The notes below the pieces were generated by a model, which was not told the DNA's origin, made no database searches, and saw nothing but the letters and a program-made list of their open reading frames with translations. DNA of 16,462 nt from Syntrophus sp. (in: bacteria) (lineage in GTDB: Bacteria > Desulfobacterota > Syntrophia > Syntrophales > UBA5619), in assembly GCA_013824905.1 (NCBI GenBank), contig PNOO01000027.1, positions 1 to 16,462 of the forward strand, given 5' to 3'. The position numbers and the translations under genes are program-made. Shown here in pieces: positions 14,568 through 16,462 of this stretch; within the stretch, counting starts at the first letter, position 1, and every line of letters starts with the position of its first letter.

Positions 14568-14623
14568 AGCCGCATGAATTCAAGGCTGATCGGGCCTCCT
14601 CCTTTTTTTAAAGCAATTCTAAT

Positions 14624-14652
14624 TTGACAGACTGGCTGCCTTGGATTATTGT
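14624..14652 (+). promoter_or_regulatory. Sigma70-like promoter for the DUF3943 gene
   Basis: A perfect TTGACA (14624-14629) is followed after 17 bases by TATTGT (14647-14652), 4/6. It would start transcription near 14659 and give a leader of about 65 bases, making the DUF3943 gene separate from obg-proB. Confidence 0.5.
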
Positions 14653-14725
14653 CTCCGCGCATGCCCTAAAGGCACCGCGATCGAAAAAACACCCGAATCT
14701 TATGGGAAGATGATTCAAGAACCCT

Positions 14726-16264
14726 ATGCAGGATGACGTATTCTACGCCGTCTCTAAGGCCCGGCTCACCGTTACGACAGGGCTCAAGGGATACCTCTGC
14801 GCCGGCCCACACCGATACATCCTGGTCATCTTTCTGGCGCTTGCCTTGTTTGCACCGGATGCAGGGCTTGCCGGAGAGTCCCTTTCCATCGGAGGACCCA
14901 AGACATCAAAACCTATCCTGTCTTGGGATACGGAAGCCGGCAAGAGCTACCTCATCCCCGCCCTTGAGATCCCGACTTTCATCTTCCTGCTGAACGGTTT
15001 GGACCGTCTCGTCTATTTTGATGAGATAGAGGGAGGGGAAAAAGAGTACAACTCAACCCTCTCCACCACTTGGGAACATCTCGTCCACGGCCGCTGGGGG
15101 ATCGATCAGGACAACTTTTTCATGAACCAGTTCCTCCACCCTTATCAAGGGGTCATCTTCCATGGAATTGCCCGTTCGAACGGCCTGAGCTACTGGGAGT
15201 CGTCCGCCTATACGCTTGCAGGCAGTTTTCTGTGGGAACTCGCCGGGGAGACCACGCCTCCTTCCGTCAATGACCTGATCGCCAGCGGCATCGGCGGCAG
15301 CTTTTTCGGGGAGCCGCTCTTCAGGATGGCCAACCTGCTGCTCGAAAGCGACGGCGGCAAACCCGGCTTCTGGCATGAACTGGGCGCGGCGTTGCTTTCG
15401 CCTCCCGTCGGTTTCAACCGTCTCGTCTTCGGCGAGCGCTCCAAATCCCTGTTTCCAAGCCATGATCCAGCGACCTTCCTGCGCCTGAGGATCGGAGTGA
15501 ACCTGAACACCAACCGGGACAACGATCGCAAGTTTGGCGCCGTCAACTCGAGTCAAGTCACTGCAGATGGCATCATGGACTACGGTCTCCCCGGCAAACC
15601 CGGCTCTCGCTACACGCGCCCCTTCGACTACTTCCACTTTGCTTTCAGCGCCATCGACAGGGGTGAAAAACCTATTGAGAACGTCATGATCCACGGCCTC
15701 CTCTGGGGAAACACGCATGAGGCGGGCAACTCTTATCGCAGTGTGTGGGGCCTTTACGGCGGCTACGACTATCTGTCGCCGGACGTCTTTCGCGTATCGA
15801 GCACTTCCGTCTCTTTCGGCACGACGTTCCAGTGGTGGCTTGTGAGAGAGGTGGCGCTGCAGGGATCGGTCCTGGGCGGCATCGGATACGCCGCAGCCGG
15901 TTCCATCGCAGGGCCGGGCGAGCGCGACTACCACTACGGCGTCACACCGCAGGGGCTCCTCGCACTCCGTCTCATCTTCGGCGACAGGGCCATGCTCGAC
16001 TTGACAGGTCATGAGTTTTATGTGAGCAGCATGGGCGCCACCGAGTCGGGAACGGAAAACATCGTCCGGCTGAACGCTGGGCTTACCGTTCGCATCTACG
16101 ACCGCCACGCCCTGGGGGTCCGTTACATCGTCTCCAACCGGGACATGAACTATTCCAACCTCGCCGAAAGACACCAGACGATGGGAACCTACAGCCTCTT
16201 CTACACTTTCCTGTCCGACACGAAGTTCGGCGCCGTCGAATGGCGCGAAAAAAACGCAAAATGA
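14726..16264 (+). CDS. DUF3943 family predicted envelope (outer-membrane barrel-like) protein
   Basis: The 512-residue protein has a long N-terminal region, then a hydrophobic core at about 31-43 (YILVIFLALALF) and a plausible signal cleavage near AGLAG (46-50). Residues about 120-205 carry the DUF3943 pattern: DNFFMNQFLHPYQG (129-142), ARSNGLSYWES, AGSFLWELAGE, PPSVNDLIASGIGG and GEPLFR. The remaining C-terminal part alternates polar and aromatic residues in strand-like segments such as VSFGTTFQWWLV and NIVRLNAGLTVRIYDRHALGVRY. This suggests a beta-barrel, although the protein ends in Lys and not the usual terminal aromatic. The function is unknown. The ATG at 14726 is the only reasonable in-frame start before the hydrophobic segment, but about 30 residues before that segment is long for a signal peptide. 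The ribosome-binding site is poor. It converges on the gene at the right edge. Confidence 0.78.
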   Translation: MQDDVFYAVSKARLTVTTGLKGYLCAGPHRYILVIFLALALFAPDAGLAGESLSIGGPKTSKPILSWDTEAGKSYLIPALEIPTFIFLLNGLDRLVYFDEIEGGEKEYNSTLSTTWEHLVHGRWGIDQDNFFMNQFLHPYQGVIFHGIARSNGLSYWESSAYTLAGSFLWELAGETTPPSVNDLIASGIGGSFFGEPLFRMANLLLESDGGKPGFWHELGAALLSPPVGFNRLVFGERSKSLFPSHDPATFLRLRIGVNLNTNRDNDRKFGAVNSSQVTADGIMDYGLPGKPGSRYTRPFDYFHFAFSAIDRGEKPIENVMIHGLLWGNTHEAGNSYRSVWGLYGGYDYLSPDVFRVSSTSVSFGTTFQWWLVREVALQGSVLGGIGYAAAGSIAGPGERDYHYGVTPQGLLALRLIFGDRAMLDLTGHEFYVSSMGATESGTENIVRLNAGLTVRIYDRHALGVRYIVSNRDMNYSNLAERHQTMGTYSLFYTFLSDTKFGAVEWREKNAK

Positions 16265-16332
16265 ACGACTGAACGGAAAAATACATACCGCTTTGAGCCG
16301 GGATGATTCATCGCATGGCCTGGAATCAAATC

Positions 16333-16461
16333 CTATGGTTTGTTTTGAGGCGAGGCAAAGTGAAGGATGTGCTCAGGAAGGACGCGTTCTTGCCTGTCGA
16401 AGGCGACCCCTTCCCTCTCCAGGAGCGCCCTTTTCATCGGGAGGCCGCCGCCGAAACCGCC
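16333..16461 (-). CDS. C-terminal end of an unidentified protein (partial)
   Basis: A minus-strand frame enters from the right edge and ends at TAG (16333-16335) after 42 codons. Coding is supported by strong G/C preference at third positions over most of its length (for example GGC, CTC, CTG, GTC, GCC, TTC, GAC) and by the absence of stops. The peptide begins GGFGGGLPMKRALLEREG and continues with VLPEHILHFA. I do not recognise the family from this short tail. It converges with the DUF3943 gene, leaving a 68-bp gap in which I see no clear terminator. Confidence 0.5.
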   Translation of the reverse strand, partial: GGFGGGLPMKRALLEREGVAFDRQERVLPEHILHFASPQNKP

Positions 16462-16462
16462 G

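Noticed and set aside
14582..14611. A possible terminator after proB (AGGC, loop, GCCT, then a T-run)
   Set aside because: The stem is only 4 bp and is separated from the T-run by several bases, too weak to call.
15053..16174. A 373-codon open frame on the minus strand opposite the DUF3943 gene
   Set aside because: The plus-strand frame has a signal-like N-terminus and DUF3943 motifs; the minus frame shows only composition-driven openness.
1..16462. A defence system, mobile element, CRISPR array or biosynthetic cluster
   Set aside because: No transposase, integrase, repeat-spacer array, nuclease-helicase pair or synthase module is visible. Nearly all genes match conserved core families.

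Overview
The window is about 16.5 kb of dense, mostly housekeeping bacterial chromosome. GC is high, roughly 55-60% by eye, with strong G/C preference at third codon positions. Gene content and order (zapB-zapA-6S RNA; dusB next to a short GlmU-like uridylyltransferase; a B12-type radical SAM/DUF2344 fusion next to rplU-rpmA; obg-proB; a DUF3426 zinc-ribbon protein next to hpt) resemble a Deltaproteobacterium (Desulfobacterota), perhaps close to Syntrophia. That placement is an inference from synteny and was not tested by phylogeny. I see no insertion sequence, phage gene, CRISPR array, toxin-antitoxin pair, tRNA or rRNA.

Layout. (1) Positions 1-2484, minus strand: two units pointing left. 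GlmU-like nucleotidyltransferase-dusB are separated by one base. zapB-zapA follow, with their own sigma70-like promoter, and run into the 5' part of a 6S RNA cut by the window edge. (2) Positions 2539-2707: a divergent control region with a perfect 10-bp inverted repeat and a promoter-like sequence for the purine operon. (3) Positions 2708-6786, plus strand: purD-purH-purE-tsaC, tightly packed, with tsaC overlapping purE by 4 bp. PurD looks archaeal in type, unlike the bacterial-looking PurH. (4) Positions 6843-8399, minus strand: hpt followed by a membrane-anchored zinc-ribbon/DUF3426 protein. (5) Positions 8711-11248, plus strand: the radical SAM/DUF2344 fusion protein, with a perfect TATAAT lying across its apparent start. 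(6) Positions 11261-12267: a promoter, rplU, rpmA, a cold-shock protein gene and an intrinsic terminator. (7) Positions 12370-14567: obg and proB, overlapping by 4 bp. (8) Positions 14624-16264: a promoter and a DUF3943 predicted envelope protein. (9) At the right edge, the 42-codon C-terminal end of an unidentified minus-strand gene.

The genes fall into purine supply (purD/H/E for de novo synthesis, hpt for salvage), translation and tRNA modification (dusB, tsaC, rplU, rpmA, obg), cell division and envelope (zapA, zapB, UDP-GlcNAc-type nucleotidyltransferase, DUF3943) and proline synthesis (proB). I did not find a clear undescribed multi-gene system. The points most worth checking are the archaeal-type PurD, the inverted repeat upstream of it, the non-canonical G4 motif of Obg, the possible leaderless start of the radical SAM gene, the cold-shock gene inside the ribosomal protein operon, and the standalone GlmU-like domain.
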